Below, piece by piece: positions 1 to 8,427 of a stretch of DNA of 64,000 bases. Made by a program: the position numbers and the translations under genes. Each line of letters opens with the position of its first letter. The stretch's first letter is position 1. The notes under the pieces are model-generated. The model ran no database searches and was not told the DNA's origin. It saw nothing but the letters and a program-made list of their open reading frames with translations. Origin of the DNA: Tepiditoga spiralis (GTDB lineage: Bacteria > Thermotogota > Thermotogae > Petrotogales > Petrotogaceae); assembly GCF_014701195.1 (NCBI RefSeq), contig NZ_AP018712.1, positions 310,001 to 374,000 on the forward strand, given 5' to 3'.

Positions 1-60
1 AAAATGATAGCAGAAACAGAAAAAGCTATTTCAAATGAAGCATCCAGCATGAAAAAATAA
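1..60 (+). CDS. C-terminal end of an unknown protein (partial)
   Basis: An open frame enters from the left edge and ends at TAA 58-60, giving the last 19 residues (ending EASSMKK). It is followed 35 bases later by a strong hairpin terminator, which supports it being a real gene end. Too little is visible to name a family; the Ala/Glu/Ser-rich helical tail would fit a chemoreceptor or a coiled-coil protein, but that is only a guess. Confidence 0.55.
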   Translation, partial: KMIAETEKAISNEASSMKK

Positions 61-95
61 AGCAAGATAAGGAAGAAAAATTTAGATAAAAAAAT

Positions 96-120
96 GCCGG
101 GCAAAGCCCGGCTTTTGTTT
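96..120. terminator. Bidirectional intrinsic terminator
   Basis: A perfect 7-bp GC stem (GCCGGGC at 96-102, GCCCGGC at 106-112) with an AAA loop, followed by a T-rich run on the plus strand and preceded by an A-run that serves as a U-tract on the minus strand. It can end both the partial gene at 1-60 and the tRNA-Gln transcript. Confidence 0.85.
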
Positions 121-143
121 CTCAAAAAAAAGAGAATAAAAAA

Positions 144-219
144 TGGCTGGGACGGTAGGATTCGAACCTACGGAATAACGGAGTCAAAGTCCGTCGCCTT
201 ACCGCTTGGCCACGTCCCA
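144..219 (-). tRNA. tRNA-Gln (anticodon TTG)
   Basis: Read on the minus strand, the 76 bases fold as a cloverleaf. The acceptor TGGGACG pairs with CGTCCCA, the anticodon stem ACGGA/TCCGT encloses loop CTTTGAC with anticodon TTG, and the T arm is GTAGG-TTCGAAT-CCTAC. The discriminator is G and CCA is encoded. The leading U1 is typical of bacterial tRNA-Gln. It has its own consensus promoter just upstream (235-263) and a hairpin terminator downstream. Confidence 0.95.
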
Positions 220-234
220 GCGCATACGTAAGTA

Positions 235-263
235 ATTATAACATACAATATTCATTCTGTCAA
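235..263 (-). promoter_or_regulatory. Consensus sigma-70 promoter of tRNA-Gln
   Basis: On the minus strand a perfect -35 box TTGACA (258-263) is separated by exactly 17 bases from a perfect -10 box TATAAT (235-240). Transcription would start about 7-10 bases before the tRNA 5' end at 219. The promoter lies within the short leader of the divergent nucleoside kinase gene. Confidence 0.85.
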
Positions 264-283
264 TAGTTAAGGGGGTATAAAAC

Positions 284-1957
284 GTGAAAATAAAGTTAAG
301 AAATCTTGAAGAAAAAAAAGTATATGAAATTCCTGAAGGTAGTACATTTGGAGTACTTGCAAAAAAACACGAATTAGAAACAGGAAGAACTGTTTTTGCA
401 GTAAAATACAACAACAACATTAAGGAACTATTTAAAATTCCAAACGAAGATGGAATAATTGAGTTTTTGGATCTATCTACATCAGATGGAGTTAAAATTT
501 ATCAAAGAGGTCTTTTATTTTTACTAGAAATAGCTTTAAAAGAATTAAACAAAAATGAAAATCTTTATGTTCAATCATCTATTGGAAATGGACTATACTG
601 TGAATTTGAAACTAAAAATCCTAGTGAAGATTTCATAAATAAATTAAAAGAAAAAATGAATGAATTAATTGAACAAAACCTTCCATTCAAAAAAGAAAAC
701 ATAGAAAAATTTAAGGCTATAAAAATGTTTAAAGATGCTGGAAAAGATGATAAAGCACTTTTATTTAAGTTTAGAAAAAAATCAACAGTAAATATTTATA
801 GTATAAAAAAATACTTTAATTATTTTTATGGATACATGCCTGAATCTACAGGAACTTTAAAAAAATTTGACTTAATAAAACAAGGTAATGGAATTGTTTT
901 ATTGCAACCAAATCAAGAATCACCCGATGAAGTGCCAGAATATAGACATTTAGAAAAATTATCTTCTACATTTAAAGAATACACACAATGGCTAAAAATA
1001 ATGGAAATAAAAACAGTAGGGGAATTGAATGAATTAATATCACATGGAAAAGAATCTGCCGTTGAATTAATAAGAGTTGCCGATGCACTTCATGAAAAAA
1101 AATATGCAATGATAGCAGATGAAATAATTAAAAATGATAAAATAAAATTAATATTAATAGCTGGTCCATCTTCATCTGGAAAAACAACAAGTGCAAAAAG
1201 AATAGCCTTACAATTAAAAGTAAATGGAATAAAAACAATACCTATTTCACTCGATGATTACTTTGTAGAACGTGATAAAACACCAAGAGATGAAAATGGG
1301 GACTACGATTTTGAATCAATAAATGCTTTAGATTTGGAACTTTTTAATCAAAATATGATGGATTTATTTGAAGGAAAAGAAGTTACACTACCAAAATACA
1401 ACTTTGTAACTGGTAAAAGAGAATGGCATCAAAAAACACTAAAATTAGAAAAAGGACAAATTTTAATAGTAGAAGGAATTCACGGATTAAACGAAAAATT
1501 AACAAATAAAATTCCAAGAGAATGGAAGTTTAAAATTTATGTAAGTGCTTTAACTCAAATGAACCTTGATGATGTAAATAGAATTCCAACAACCGATACA
1601 AGATTGATAAGAAGAATAGTAAGAGATTTTAATTTTAGAGGTCATAGTGCACTTGATACATTGAAGATGTGGCCAAGTGTAAGAAAAGGTGAAGAAGAAA
1701 ATATTTTCCCTTATCAAGAAGAAGCAGATATTATGTTTAATTCACATCTCGCATATGAATTAGCTGTTTTAAAAATTTTTGCCGAACCACTACTATTACA
1801 AGTAGATAATACTGTACCAGAATACTCTGAAGCAAAAAGACTATTAAGATTTTTAGATTATTTCTTACCAATAACTGAACTTGAAGAAATACCTAAAAAA
1901 TCTGTAATAAGAGAATTTATAGGAAGATCAGAGTCTGTAAAGATTAGTGTGTATTAG
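284..1957 (+). CDS. Uridine kinase-like nucleoside kinase with N-terminal TGS/threonyl-tRNA-synthetase-like region
   Basis: The first ~60 residues resemble a TGS domain, followed by a ThrRS second-additional-domain-like region. A P-loop kinase domain of the uridine kinase/phosphoribulokinase family follows, with Walker A GPSSSGKTT at about residues 293-301 and LDDYFVERDKTPRDE downstream. The C-terminal part has TDTRLIRRIVRD and the phosphate-binding Arg cluster of this family. The same architecture is known in Thermotogales and Firmicutes and is annotated as uridine kinase or nucleoside kinase; the substrate cannot be told from sequence. The GTG start is preceded by GGGGGT at 271-276. The gene stands alone: tRNA-Gln diverges upstream and an IS256 element lies downstream. 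Confidence 0.85.
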   Translation: MKIKLRNLEEKKVYEIPEGSTFGVLAKKHELETGRTVFAVKYNNNIKELFKIPNEDGIIEFLDLSTSDGVKIYQRGLLFLLEIALKELNKNENLYVQSSIGNGLYCEFETKNPSEDFINKLKEKMNELIEQNLPFKKENIEKFKAIKMFKDAGKDDKALLFKFRKKSTVNIYSIKKYFNYFYGYMPESTGTLKKFDLIKQGNGIVLLQPNQESPDEVPEYRHLEKLSSTFKEYTQWLKIMEIKTVGELNELISHGKESAVELIRVADALHEKKYAMIADEIIKNDKIKLILIAGPSSSGKTTSAKRIALQLKVNGIKTIPISLDDYFVERDKTPRDENGDYDFESINALDLELFNQNMMDLFEGKEVTLPKYNFVTGKREWHQKTLKLEKGQILIVEGIHGLNEKLTNKIPREWKFKIYVSALTQMNLDDVNRIPTTDTRLIRRIVRDFNFRGHSALDTLKMWPSVRKGEEENIFPYQEEADIMFNSHLAYELAVLKIFAEPLLLQVDNTVPEYSEAKRLLRFLDYFLPITELEEIPKKSVIREFIGRSESVKISVY

Positions 1958-2133
1958 ATATATCTGGTAGCATATAAATATTGGAAAACAACGACAAAAA
2001 TCTTAAAAAAATGTAGTTATTAGAAAATGAAAAAAATGTTCCTGAATAGTATGAATTAAATAAGGCAAAATTGGTAAAACCAACCTTTTACAGTAAAAAA
2101 CTGCAATGACTGAAAGGGCGACAACCCATCTCC
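1958..2133. other. Non-coding spacer between kinase gene and IS256
   Basis: No open frame, clear terminator or RNA fold was recognised. The last 70 bases before the IS are richer in GC than the rest and include a small GGGCGACAACCC inverted motif. The stretch looks like decayed or rearranged DNA next to the element. Confidence 0.4.
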
Positions 2134-2154
2134 CGAGAGTGTAAAATATTAAGT
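2134..2154. repeat. IS256 terminal inverted repeat, left
   Basis: 21 bases that are the exact reverse complement of 3454-3474. Confidence 0.9.
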
Positions 2155-2176
2155 TTTTTAGGATTACAAGCTACTT

Positions 2177-3394
2177 TCAGAGGTAGTCTTTAAGACGTTC
2201 CTCGAAAAGGATGGCCAGTTCGGAAATAACAGCGTTCCAGTTGTGAAACCGTGCTGTCCATTTTTTTGTCACGTTTTTGGTAGTAAGGTATAAACTTTTA
2301 AGGACAGCATCGTCATTAGGGAATATTGATTTGGTCTTGGTAGCCTTCCTGAATTGCCTGTTAAGTGACTCTATGATGTTCGTGGTGTACATAATCTTCC
2401 TTACCCCGTCTGAGAACTGAAAGAAGGTGGATAATAGGTGCCAATTTTTCTCCCAGCTCCTCAATGAAGCGTAATACTTGTCTCCCCATTTGTTTATTAC
2501 ATTGGTTAGATTATCATAGCCTGTCTTTTCATCCAGTGCTGTATAGATTGTCTTTAAGTCCTTTGCGAACTCTTTCCTGTCCTTGTGAGGAACATATTTC
2601 AGGGTGTTTCTAATCTGGTGGATTATGCACCTTTGTATCATAGTTTGCGGGAAGGTTGCATTTATAGCCTGCTCGAATCCAGAAAGACCATCTATTGAAG
2701 CTACAAGTATGTCCTTAACTCCTCTGTTTTTGAGGTTGTTAAGTACTCCCATCCAAAACTTGGCACTTTCTACTTCACCAACATATATCCCGAGCACATC
2801 TTTAATTCCATCTATGTCAACACCTATTATTACATAAGCAGCCTTCTTTACTATCCTTCCGTCCTCTCTAACGTTGAAGTATATTGCATCCAAGAAAACG
2901 AAGGTGTATATTTCGTGTAATGGCCTTTCTTGCCAGTCTTTTATTAATGGCATAAGCTTATTTGTTATTTTGCTCACCAGTTCAGCTGATACTTCAAATC
3001 CGTACAAATCCATTATCTGATCAGATATATCCCTGGTGGTCATTCCTCTTGCGTACAAACTTATTATTTTTTCCTCTATCTCTGAAATATCATTCGAATA
3101 CTTTGGAACTATTTTGGGTTCATATTCTCCCTTTCTGTCTCGAGGTACCATTAATTCTATCATACCGCTACTACTCTTTAAATTCTTCTTCCTGTAGCCA
3201 TTTCTTGAATTTTCTGTATTTTTCTTTTCTCTGTCATACTTTCCATAGCCCAGCTCGTCTTCGAGTTCCGCTTCCAGTACTTCCTGGATCAGATTTCCTG
3301 TCAGTGATTTTGTTAATTCCTTTATATCCTTTATTGTTCGGATTTCTCCTTTTCTTACCATTTCCTTTATTATTTCCTGTAGTACATTTCCCAT
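2177..3394 (-). CDS. IS256-family transposase (mutator type)
   Basis: This 405-residue protein has the expected length and motifs of the family. An N-terminal region contains EAELEDELGY and NSRNGYRKK; the catalytic domain has the DDE first Asp in FLDAIYFNVRED, the second in SIDGLSGFEQA, and the C/H motif CIIHQIRNTLKYV. The final Glu is in TTNIIESLNRQFRKATK. It catalyses cut/copy-type transposition of the element at 2134-3474. The frame is intact, so the enzyme could be active. The ATG is preceded by a clear GAGGAGG in the plus-strand complement of 3400-3412. Confidence 0.95.
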   Translation of the reverse strand: MGNVLQEIIKEMVRKGEIRTIKDIKELTKSLTGNLIQEVLEAELEDELGYGKYDREKKNTENSRNGYRKKNLKSSSGMIELMVPRDRKGEYEPKIVPKYSNDISEIEEKIISLYARGMTTRDISDQIMDLYGFEVSAELVSKITNKLMPLIKDWQERPLHEIYTFVFLDAIYFNVREDGRIVKKAAYVIIGVDIDGIKDVLGIYVGEVESAKFWMGVLNNLKNRGVKDILVASIDGLSGFEQAINATFPQTMIQRCIIHQIRNTLKYVPHKDRKEFAKDLKTIYTALDEKTGYDNLTNVINKWGDKYYASLRSWEKNWHLLSTFFQFSDGVRKIMYTTNIIESLNRQFRKATKTKSIFPNDDAVLKSLYLTTKNVTKKWTARFHNWNAVISELAILFEERLKDYL

Positions 3395-3453
3395 TTTTCG
3401 TACCTCCTCTGGTTTTATTTTACCACCAGATCTGTATCTTTTTTTCCTTATAC

Positions 3454-3474
3454 ACTTAATATTTTACACTCTCG
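3454..3474. repeat. IS256 terminal inverted repeat, right
   Basis: 21 bases that are the exact reverse complement of 2134-2154. Confidence 0.9.
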
Positions 3475-3493
3475 AAGATCAACCTTTGAATAT

Positions 3494-3530
3494 TAATAAT
3501 ATAAAGGCAGTAACTGCCTTTATATTATTA
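3494..3530 (-). terminator. Terminator of the Fe-S protein gene
   Basis: A 17-bp perfect stem (3494-3510 with 3514-3530, loop TAA) overlaps the stop codon of the minus-strand gene at 3520. The IS256 right end lies only 19 bases beyond it, so the element sits just outside this transcription unit. Confidence 0.75.
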
Positions 3531-4572
3531 AATTATCTTTTTCTTTTAAATACATACGTCTTCCATTTGTTTTTTTATCCCATTCTAAAATTTTATCCAT
3601 ATCTTCTTTTGTTAAAATTTCATTTTTTAACAATTCATTAGGAACATTTTGACTAAATGGACAACTTGAAATACAAACACCACAATCTGTTCCCAATTTC
3701 TTCCACACTTTAAAGCAGTTTTCTTGAGAAAAGTTAAACTCTTTATCTTTTAAAGACTTATCAGATATAGCACGTCCCAAACAATTTTTTGAACACTTTT
3801 TACATAAATCACAAAACTCTTTTAATCCAAATAACTTTTTTTCATCTTCTAGAAGCTGCAAATCAGTAGTTACAACTCCCAATCTTATTCTACTTCCATA
3901 CTTTTTATTAGTTAAAAGTCCATTTCTTCCAACTTCACCCAATCCAGCATCTTCTGCAACTCTTGGTGCAATAATTAAATAATTACCATCCATATGATTT
4001 CTTGCAGGATAACCAAGCTCTCTTATATAATAGCTCAATTGCATACCAATAATTGCAGCTTTAACATAACCTTGAGTTACGGTTATAGCTTCTTCAACAT
4101 TTGGTGCTCTATTAATTAAATTTTTTTCCATTTCAACTGCAAAAACTATTCCATATTTATGTTTATGATACTCTTTTATTTTTTCACCATAATGCCCATT
4201 TCTCCCTCTGTAAGAATAATAATGATAATCTTCCATCTTTGTAATACCAATTTCAACAGCTCCAAAGTACTTACCTAATTTTTTTATTGCTTTTGTTATT
4301 TTTTCAGGCGAAACATTTACTTTTTCTTCTGAACACTTTCCATTCACTAAATGTTTTATATCTGCTAAAAATTTAAAATTAGAATTTCCTAAAGGAGTAA
4401 AAACCTCATCATAAGTTGTAGTTTCTTTTGAACCAAAATCTGGCATATTTCTAAATTCATCGTCTATTATCTTTTTATCTGGATTTCTAAAATAATAATC
4501 ATTATATTCCTTACCATTAAAATCATAACTCATTCTTGCAAACATAGTATCTCTTTCGTCAATTTTCTTCAT
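3520..4572 (-). CDS. Double [4Fe-4S] protein of the reductive dehalogenase/QueG-like superfamily
   Basis: The C-terminal part carries two ferredoxin-type clusters: Cys at about 254, 257, 260, 264 (CDLCKKCSKNC), one near 286, and 297, 300, 304 (CGVCISSCP). The central region (about 165-240, with GYPARNHMDGNYLIIAPRVA and DAGLGEVGRNGLL) is the corrinoid-binding-like core shared by reductive dehalogenases and epoxyqueuosine reductase. There is no Tat signal peptide, unlike respiratory dehalogenases, so a cytoplasmic role is more likely; the substrate is unknown. It follows the histidine kinase gene by 15 bases and is probably cotranscribed. The start follows GGAGGG. Confidence 0.7.
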   Translation of the reverse strand: MKKIDERDTMFARMSYDFNGKEYNDYYFRNPDKKIIDDEFRNMPDFGSKETTTYDEVFTPLGNSNFKFLADIKHLVNGKCSEEKVNVSPEKITKAIKKLGKYFGAVEIGITKMEDYHYYSYRGRNGHYGEKIKEYHKHKYGIVFAVEMEKNLINRAPNVEEAITVTQGYVKAAIIGMQLSYYIRELGYPARNHMDGNYLIIAPRVAEDAGLGEVGRNGLLTNKKYGSRIRLGVVTTDLQLLEDEKKLFGLKEFCDLCKKCSKNCLGRAISDKSLKDKEFNFSQENCFKVWKKLGTDCGVCISSCPFSQNVPNELLKNEILTKEDMDKILEWDKKTNGRRMYLKEKDNLII

Positions 4573-4587
4573 ATTCCCTCCTAAATA

Positions 4588-6738
4588 TCATTTATTATCC
4601 TTTAATGGGATATAAAATATTACAGTTGTTCCAGAACCATAAGTGCTTTTTATAGTTATTTCTCCATTTAAATAATTAACCATACTTTTACATAAATAAA
4701 GTCCTAATCCTGTTCCTGAATATTTTTTTGAAAAAGAATTATCAATTTGATTGAATCTTTTAAATAATAATTTTAAATTTTCTTCTTTTATTCCTATACC
4801 AGTATCTGAAACTTCAAAAAATAATTTTTTTTCTTTTTTATACAGTCTTAAAATTATTACACCTTTTTCAGTAAATTTTACTGCATTTCCAATTAAATTA
4901 ATTAAAATTCTTTCTATTTTCTTCATATCTGAAGTAATATATTGAGGTATGTTTTTTTCAGTAATTATGTTAAAAGATATTTTTTTCCCATTTAATAATC
5001 CTTTGGTTATTTTTTCAATTTTTAATAATAAGGTATTTAAATAAAAAAGGCTTTCTACTCTTTCCATCTTTCCAGCTTCCAGCTTTGATATGTCCAAAAT
5101 ATCATTTATCATTGAAAGTAAATGATTTCCACTTTCTCTTATTATTTCTATAAACTCCAAATCTTTTTTTGAAAGATTTTTATTTTTATTTTCTAGTAAA
5201 ATAGATGAAATTCCAAGTATTGCATTCATTGGTGTTCTAAATTCATGACTCATATTTGCAATAAACATACTCTTTGCTTTACTTGCATTTTCTGCATCTT
5301 TTTTTGCTTTTAATAATTTTTTTTCTATAATTTTCCTTTCATTTATATCTCTAATCAATGCTTGAATATAGTTTTGGTCATTTAAAGTTAGTTTATTTAA
5401 ACTAATTTCACAATAAAATTCACGTCCATTTGTATCTTTATGAACCCATTCAAAATAACAGCTTCCTTCATTTAAAGCTTTTGTTATATAATAAGCTCCT
5501 TTTTCAATAGAATTTTTTCCATCAGGTTGTTTTTCAGGTGAAAATTCCATAGGAGTTTTTCCATAAATTTTTTTTGACGTAGTTTTAAATAAGGTTAATA
5601 TCTTATCATTAAAATCTATTATTTTATTTTCTTTTAAAATTAAAATACCATCATTTGCGGTTTTAAATAAAGTCTTATATCTCTTTTCTGATTTTTTTAA
5701 TTCATTTTTTATATTAGATAAATCTTTTAAACTCCTTGCATAATATATATAACCTGTTTTTTCCTTATTCTCATTATATAAATCTGAAACAGACATCAAT
5801 ATTGGTATTTTTTTATTTGTAGAAGTTTTTAGTAAAAATTTTTCGGCTATTATTTTATAATTATTGTCAAATTTTGCATTTGCTTTTTCAAAAAAAATAT
5901 TTTTTATATTTGTATAAATAATATCTTTTCTTTTAAAACCAGTTTCTTTTATTAATTTATTATTTACTCTTTGTATTATATTATCATTATCCGTTATTAT
6001 CAAAAAATCTGTAAATGATTCCAAGATTTCAGAAGATGTTTTTTCATAACTAAAATAAAAAATATTGTACTTTAACATTCCATAAAGTATAAAACAATTT
6101 CCAATTATCATAAATAAAGAAAATAATTCAGGACTTTTTATATTAAAAGCAGGAAATAAAAAATCAGTTATTACACCTATTATCAAAGGTAAATTTAAAC
6201 CCAACAAAATATACTTTGAGTGTTTTTCATATTTTGTCTTTTTTTGTATTTTAAAAGTTTCTATTGAAAGATATGAAATAAAAAATATTAATATTAAAGC
6301 CCACAAAATCATTATTACATTAAAAACATTAAATTCTTTAAATATATATCTCCAACCCCATGAATATTTAATTGGATTTATTATTATAGATTCATTAAAA
6401 ATTCCATAAATAGAAAATATAAAGGCTGAAATATACGTAAAAATATAAATAAATTTCTTTTCTTTAAATATAATTCTCCCTGAATAAACTAAAGAAAAAT
6501 GTAATGAAAGAGCTATAATAAAAGGCCAAAAAGAAACAACTTTTAACATTGATTGAGCAGTATAATAATTATTAGTGCTTCGCATAATAAATTCCGTTAT
6601 ATTCCAAATACTCTCAAAAAAGCATGCTATTGCAAATAATATATTTAAAATATTTTTAGAATTTCTAAGATAAACTAGAAACCCTGTTATTGTAACTGTA
6701 AAAAATGATATTAAAGATATATAAGAAAAAACAAACAT
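4588..6738 (-). CDS. Membrane sensor histidine kinase with 7TM-type sensor and two PAS domains
   Basis: The first ~225 residues form several hydrophobic helices typical of the histidine-kinase 7TM sensor. Two PAS domains follow (about 235-345 and 350-475). The DHp domain has the H-box MSHEFRTPMNAILG with the phospho-His near residue 498. A complete HATPase_c domain has N-box NLIGNAVKFTEKG, DTGIGI and GTGLGL. No response regulator is encoded nearby, so it is an orphan kinase; its partner must be elsewhere. The only gene cotranscribed with it is the corrinoid-type Fe-S protein downstream. The ATG follows GAAGGAGA. Confidence 0.9.
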   Translation of the reverse strand: MFVFSYISLISFFTVTITGFLVYLRNSKNILNILFAIACFFESIWNITEFIMRSTNNYYTAQSMLKVVSFWPFIIALSLHFSLVYSGRIIFKEKKFIYIFTYISAFIFSIYGIFNESIIINPIKYSWGWRYIFKEFNVFNVIMILWALILIFFISYLSIETFKIQKKTKYEKHSKYILLGLNLPLIIGVITDFLFPAFNIKSPELFSLFMIIGNCFILYGMLKYNIFYFSYEKTSSEILESFTDFLIITDNDNIIQRVNNKLIKETGFKRKDIIYTNIKNIFFEKANAKFDNNYKIIAEKFLLKTSTNKKIPILMSVSDLYNENKEKTGYIYYARSLKDLSNIKNELKKSEKRYKTLFKTANDGILILKENKIIDFNDKILTLFKTTSKKIYGKTPMEFSPEKQPDGKNSIEKGAYYITKALNEGSCYFEWVHKDTNGREFYCEISLNKLTLNDQNYIQALIRDINERKIIEKKLLKAKKDAENASKAKSMFIANMSHEFRTPMNAILGISSILLENKNKNLSKKDLEFIEIIRESGNHLLSMINDILDISKLEAGKMERVESLFYLNTLLLKIEKITKGLLNGKKISFNIITEKNIPQYITSDMKKIERILINLIGNAVKFTEKGVIILRLYKKEKKLFFEVSDTGIGIKEENLKLLFKRFNQIDNSFSKKYSGTGLGLYLCKSMVNYLNGEITIKSTYGSGTTVIFYIPLKDNK

Positions 6739-6758
6739 TTTATCTCCTTCTTTGTAGT

Positions 6759-6785
6759 TTGATTTTAAAAAAAGTTTGTTATAAT
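6759..6785 (+). promoter_or_regulatory. Possible promoter of the gene at 6810
   Basis: TTGATT (6759-6764) and TATAAT (6780-6785) are separated by 15 bases, a little shorter than ideal, just upstream of an AGAAAGGTG ribosome site. It lies between the divergent kinase gene and the secreted protein gene. Confidence 0.4.
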
Positions 6786-6809
6786 TGAATTAGAAAGAAA
6801 GGTGAAAGA

Positions 6810-7745
6810 ATGAAAAAATTTCTAATTCTAAGTTTATTGATTTTAAGTATAGTAGCATACTCATTAACTAATGATGAAATTAGATATATTGCAACAGCCT
6901 ATAATAAAGGATTTTCAAGGAGTATTGAAGAAATAAAAAAATACTCGATGAAAGAAAATTATTTATACGACGATTTTATACTTAATTATTATAATTATTT
7001 TTTAGGAAAAATGGAATTAAAAGATGTATTAAAATCCAAAACAATAATTTCAGACAAACCTTTTATACCAACAAAAACATATTTAAAAAGATCTATTGAA
7101 TTTAAAACTTATTTAAATAATATAATAGATAAAAACAAAAACATTATCTATGAAAAAATTCCAATTCTTAATAAAAAAAGTAAAAAATTAAATCCAACAA
7201 TTATTAAAAAGTTTAAAAAAAGAGAAATATTAAAAGAAAGGGTTTATAAACTTTTAAAAGCTTATAAAATAAATATGAATGATTTAAATAATTATGCAGA
7301 AGCTATCGTTGATTATACTTATACTTATTTAAATTCAAATATAACATTTTATAGAAAATATAATATATCTTCTAATTTTTTTAAAGAAAAAATTGTAGTA
7401 AAAGATATACCTGTTGAGCTTTTATTGTCTTTCATGGTAGCAGAATCAAGATTAAGACCTTATAGCTATAGAATAGAAATAAAAAATGATAAAATTTATG
7501 CATTTTCAATAGGTTTTACACATATATTAGTTGATGCAGATTTTGCTTATATATCAAATGTTAATGATAAATTTGGAAATAATAAATTTGATATGTATAA
7601 CTTTAATTTATTATCTTCACTATATTTTGGAAATGAAAAAAACAAAGAAAACTATTTATCTGATATAGATTTAATAACTTTACGAGGTTCAATCTTATAT
7701 GCTTCTGTCCTTTTACAATTAATATATGAAAAAATTGTACTTTAA
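6810..7745 (+). CDS. Secreted protein, possible SLT/lysozyme-fold protein
   Basis: It has an N-terminal signal peptide (MKKFLILSLLILSIVAYSL) and no other membrane segment. Near residues 202-225 the run PVELLLSFMVAESRLRPYSY resembles the catalytic-Glu motif of soluble lytic transglycosylases (PPELLLAIAxxESxFNP). Downstream, AFSIGFTHILVDADFAY stands where the family usually has GLMQ. The match is distant and the GLMQ glycines are only partly kept, so a transglycosylase call is tentative. The middle (50-150) is Lys-rich and unrecognised. It is a single-gene unit ended by the hairpin at 7745-7790. Confidence 0.6.
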   Translation: MKKFLILSLLILSIVAYSLTNDEIRYIATAYNKGFSRSIEEIKKYSMKENYLYDDFILNYYNYFLGKMELKDVLKSKTIISDKPFIPTKTYLKRSIEFKTYLNNIIDKNKNIIYEKIPILNKKSKKLNPTIIKKFKKREILKERVYKLLKAYKINMNDLNNYAEAIVDYTYTYLNSNITFYRKYNISSNFFKEKIVVKDIPVELLLSFMVAESRLRPYSYRIEIKNDKIYAFSIGFTHILVDADFAYISNVNDKFGNNKFDMYNFNLLSSLYFGNEKNKENYLSDIDLITLRGSILYASVLLQLIYEKIVL

Positions 7746-7790
7746 TATAAAAATATTAGAAGAGTCTTTACCCTTCTAATATTTTTATAT
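7745..7790. terminator. Bidirectional terminator between convergent genes
   Basis: An 18-bp perfect stem (7745-7762 with 7773-7790) with a 10-base loop and A/T runs on both sides. It sits between the plus-strand gene ending at 7745 and the minus-strand yjbQ-like gene ending at 7768. Confidence 0.8.
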
Positions 7791-8166
7791 AAATTCTTCT
7801 ATTTCTTGGACCATCAAACTCACAAAAGTAAATACCTTGCCATATTCCAAGCAAAGGTTTTCCATCATTTATTATTATTTGTTGTGAACATCCAAATAAA
7901 GATGATTTTATATGTGCATCAGAATTTCCTTCTAAATGTTTAAATCCATGATTTAAAGGTATTTTTTCATTTAAAAACTTTATTATATCTGTCTTAACAT
8001 CCGGATCCGCATTCTCATTTATTGTAATTGCAGCAGTTGTATGTGTTGTAAAAACAATACATACACCATTCTTTACTCTAGATTTTATAATAGATTCATT
8101 TACCATATCTGTTATATTTATCAATTCTTCTCTTTTGTGAGTAATAACAGGATATTCATAAACCAT
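7768..8166 (-). CDS. YjbQ family protein (secondary thiamine-phosphate synthase-like)
   Basis: At 132 residues this is the standard length of the YjbQ/UPF0047 family. Conserved features are VFTTHTTAAITINENADPDV, a central HLEGNSDAHIKSSLFG and a C-terminal GIWQGIYFCEFDGPRNRR. Some members complement thiamine phosphate synthase mutants with weak activity; the true role is unknown. It is the last gene of the minD-minE operon and starts two bases after minE ends. Confidence 0.9.
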   Translation of the reverse strand: MVYEYPVITHKREELINITDMVNESIIKSRVKNGVCIVFTTHTTAAITINENADPDVKTDIIKFLNEKIPLNHGFKHLEGNSDAHIKSSLFGCSQQIIINDGKPLLGIWQGIYFCEFDGPRNRRIYIKILEG

Positions 8167-8168
8167 AA

Positions 8169-8426
8169 TTAATTTCGTCCTTCATAAAAAATATTTGCAA
8201 CTAAAGTAACTGAACTCCCATCTTTTGTTATATGAACCTTCACATCATTCTTTTCAACATTTAAATTTCTATAAGCATAATCTTTTATATATTCAACCAT
8301 ATAATTTATTTCATCACTTTTATTTTCCATAGTTCTTGTAGTACCTCTTGTAGTCCTTACAAAAGAATTTAATCTTTTAACAGCAACATCTCTACTTTTT
8401 TCTTTTCTTGAAAAAAATCCCATCAT
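8169..8426 (-). CDS. minE: Divergent MinE, division-site topological specificity factor
   Basis: This 85-residue protein sits immediately downstream of minD, as minE normally does. It keeps the MinE plan: an N-terminal FFSRKEKSRDVAVKRL amphipathic/anti-MinCD segment and a C-terminal domain (DEINYMVEYIKDYAYRNLNVEKNDVKVHI) matching the E. coli pattern of a helix followed by a Val-rich beta strand. Identity to characterised MinE is low, so the call leans on context. The second Met, three bases later, fits the GAAGGTGA ribosome site slightly better. No minC is nearby. Confidence 0.75.
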   Translation of the reverse strand: MMGFFSRKEKSRDVAVKRLNSFVRTTRGTTRTMENKSDEINYMVEYIKDYAYRNLNVEKNDVKVHITKDGSSVTLVANIFYEGRN

Positions 8427-8427
8427 T

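Larger units (their letters stand above)
2134..3474 (-). mobile_element. Complete IS256-family insertion sequence
   Basis: A 1341-bp element with 21-bp perfect terminal inverted repeats (2134-2154 and 3454-3474, outer end CGAGAGTGTAAAATATTAAG) enclosing one full-length transposase gene on the minus strand. Length and layout match the IS256 family. No matching 8-9 bp target duplication is visible on the two sides (left flank ends CATCTCC, right flank begins AAGATCAAC). Base composition is clearly less AT-biased than neighbouring genes, which suggests recent arrival. Confidence 0.9.

Noticed and set aside
2090-2133. Possible riboswitch or small RNA next to the IS256 element
   Set aside because: Only one short GGGCGACAACCC inverted motif; no full aptamer could be recognised and no gene follows on the correct strand.
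2962-3459. 165-residue plus-strand frame
   Set aside because: It lies opposite the IS256 transposase, has low-complexity hydrophobic composition and no ribosome site; a shadow frame.
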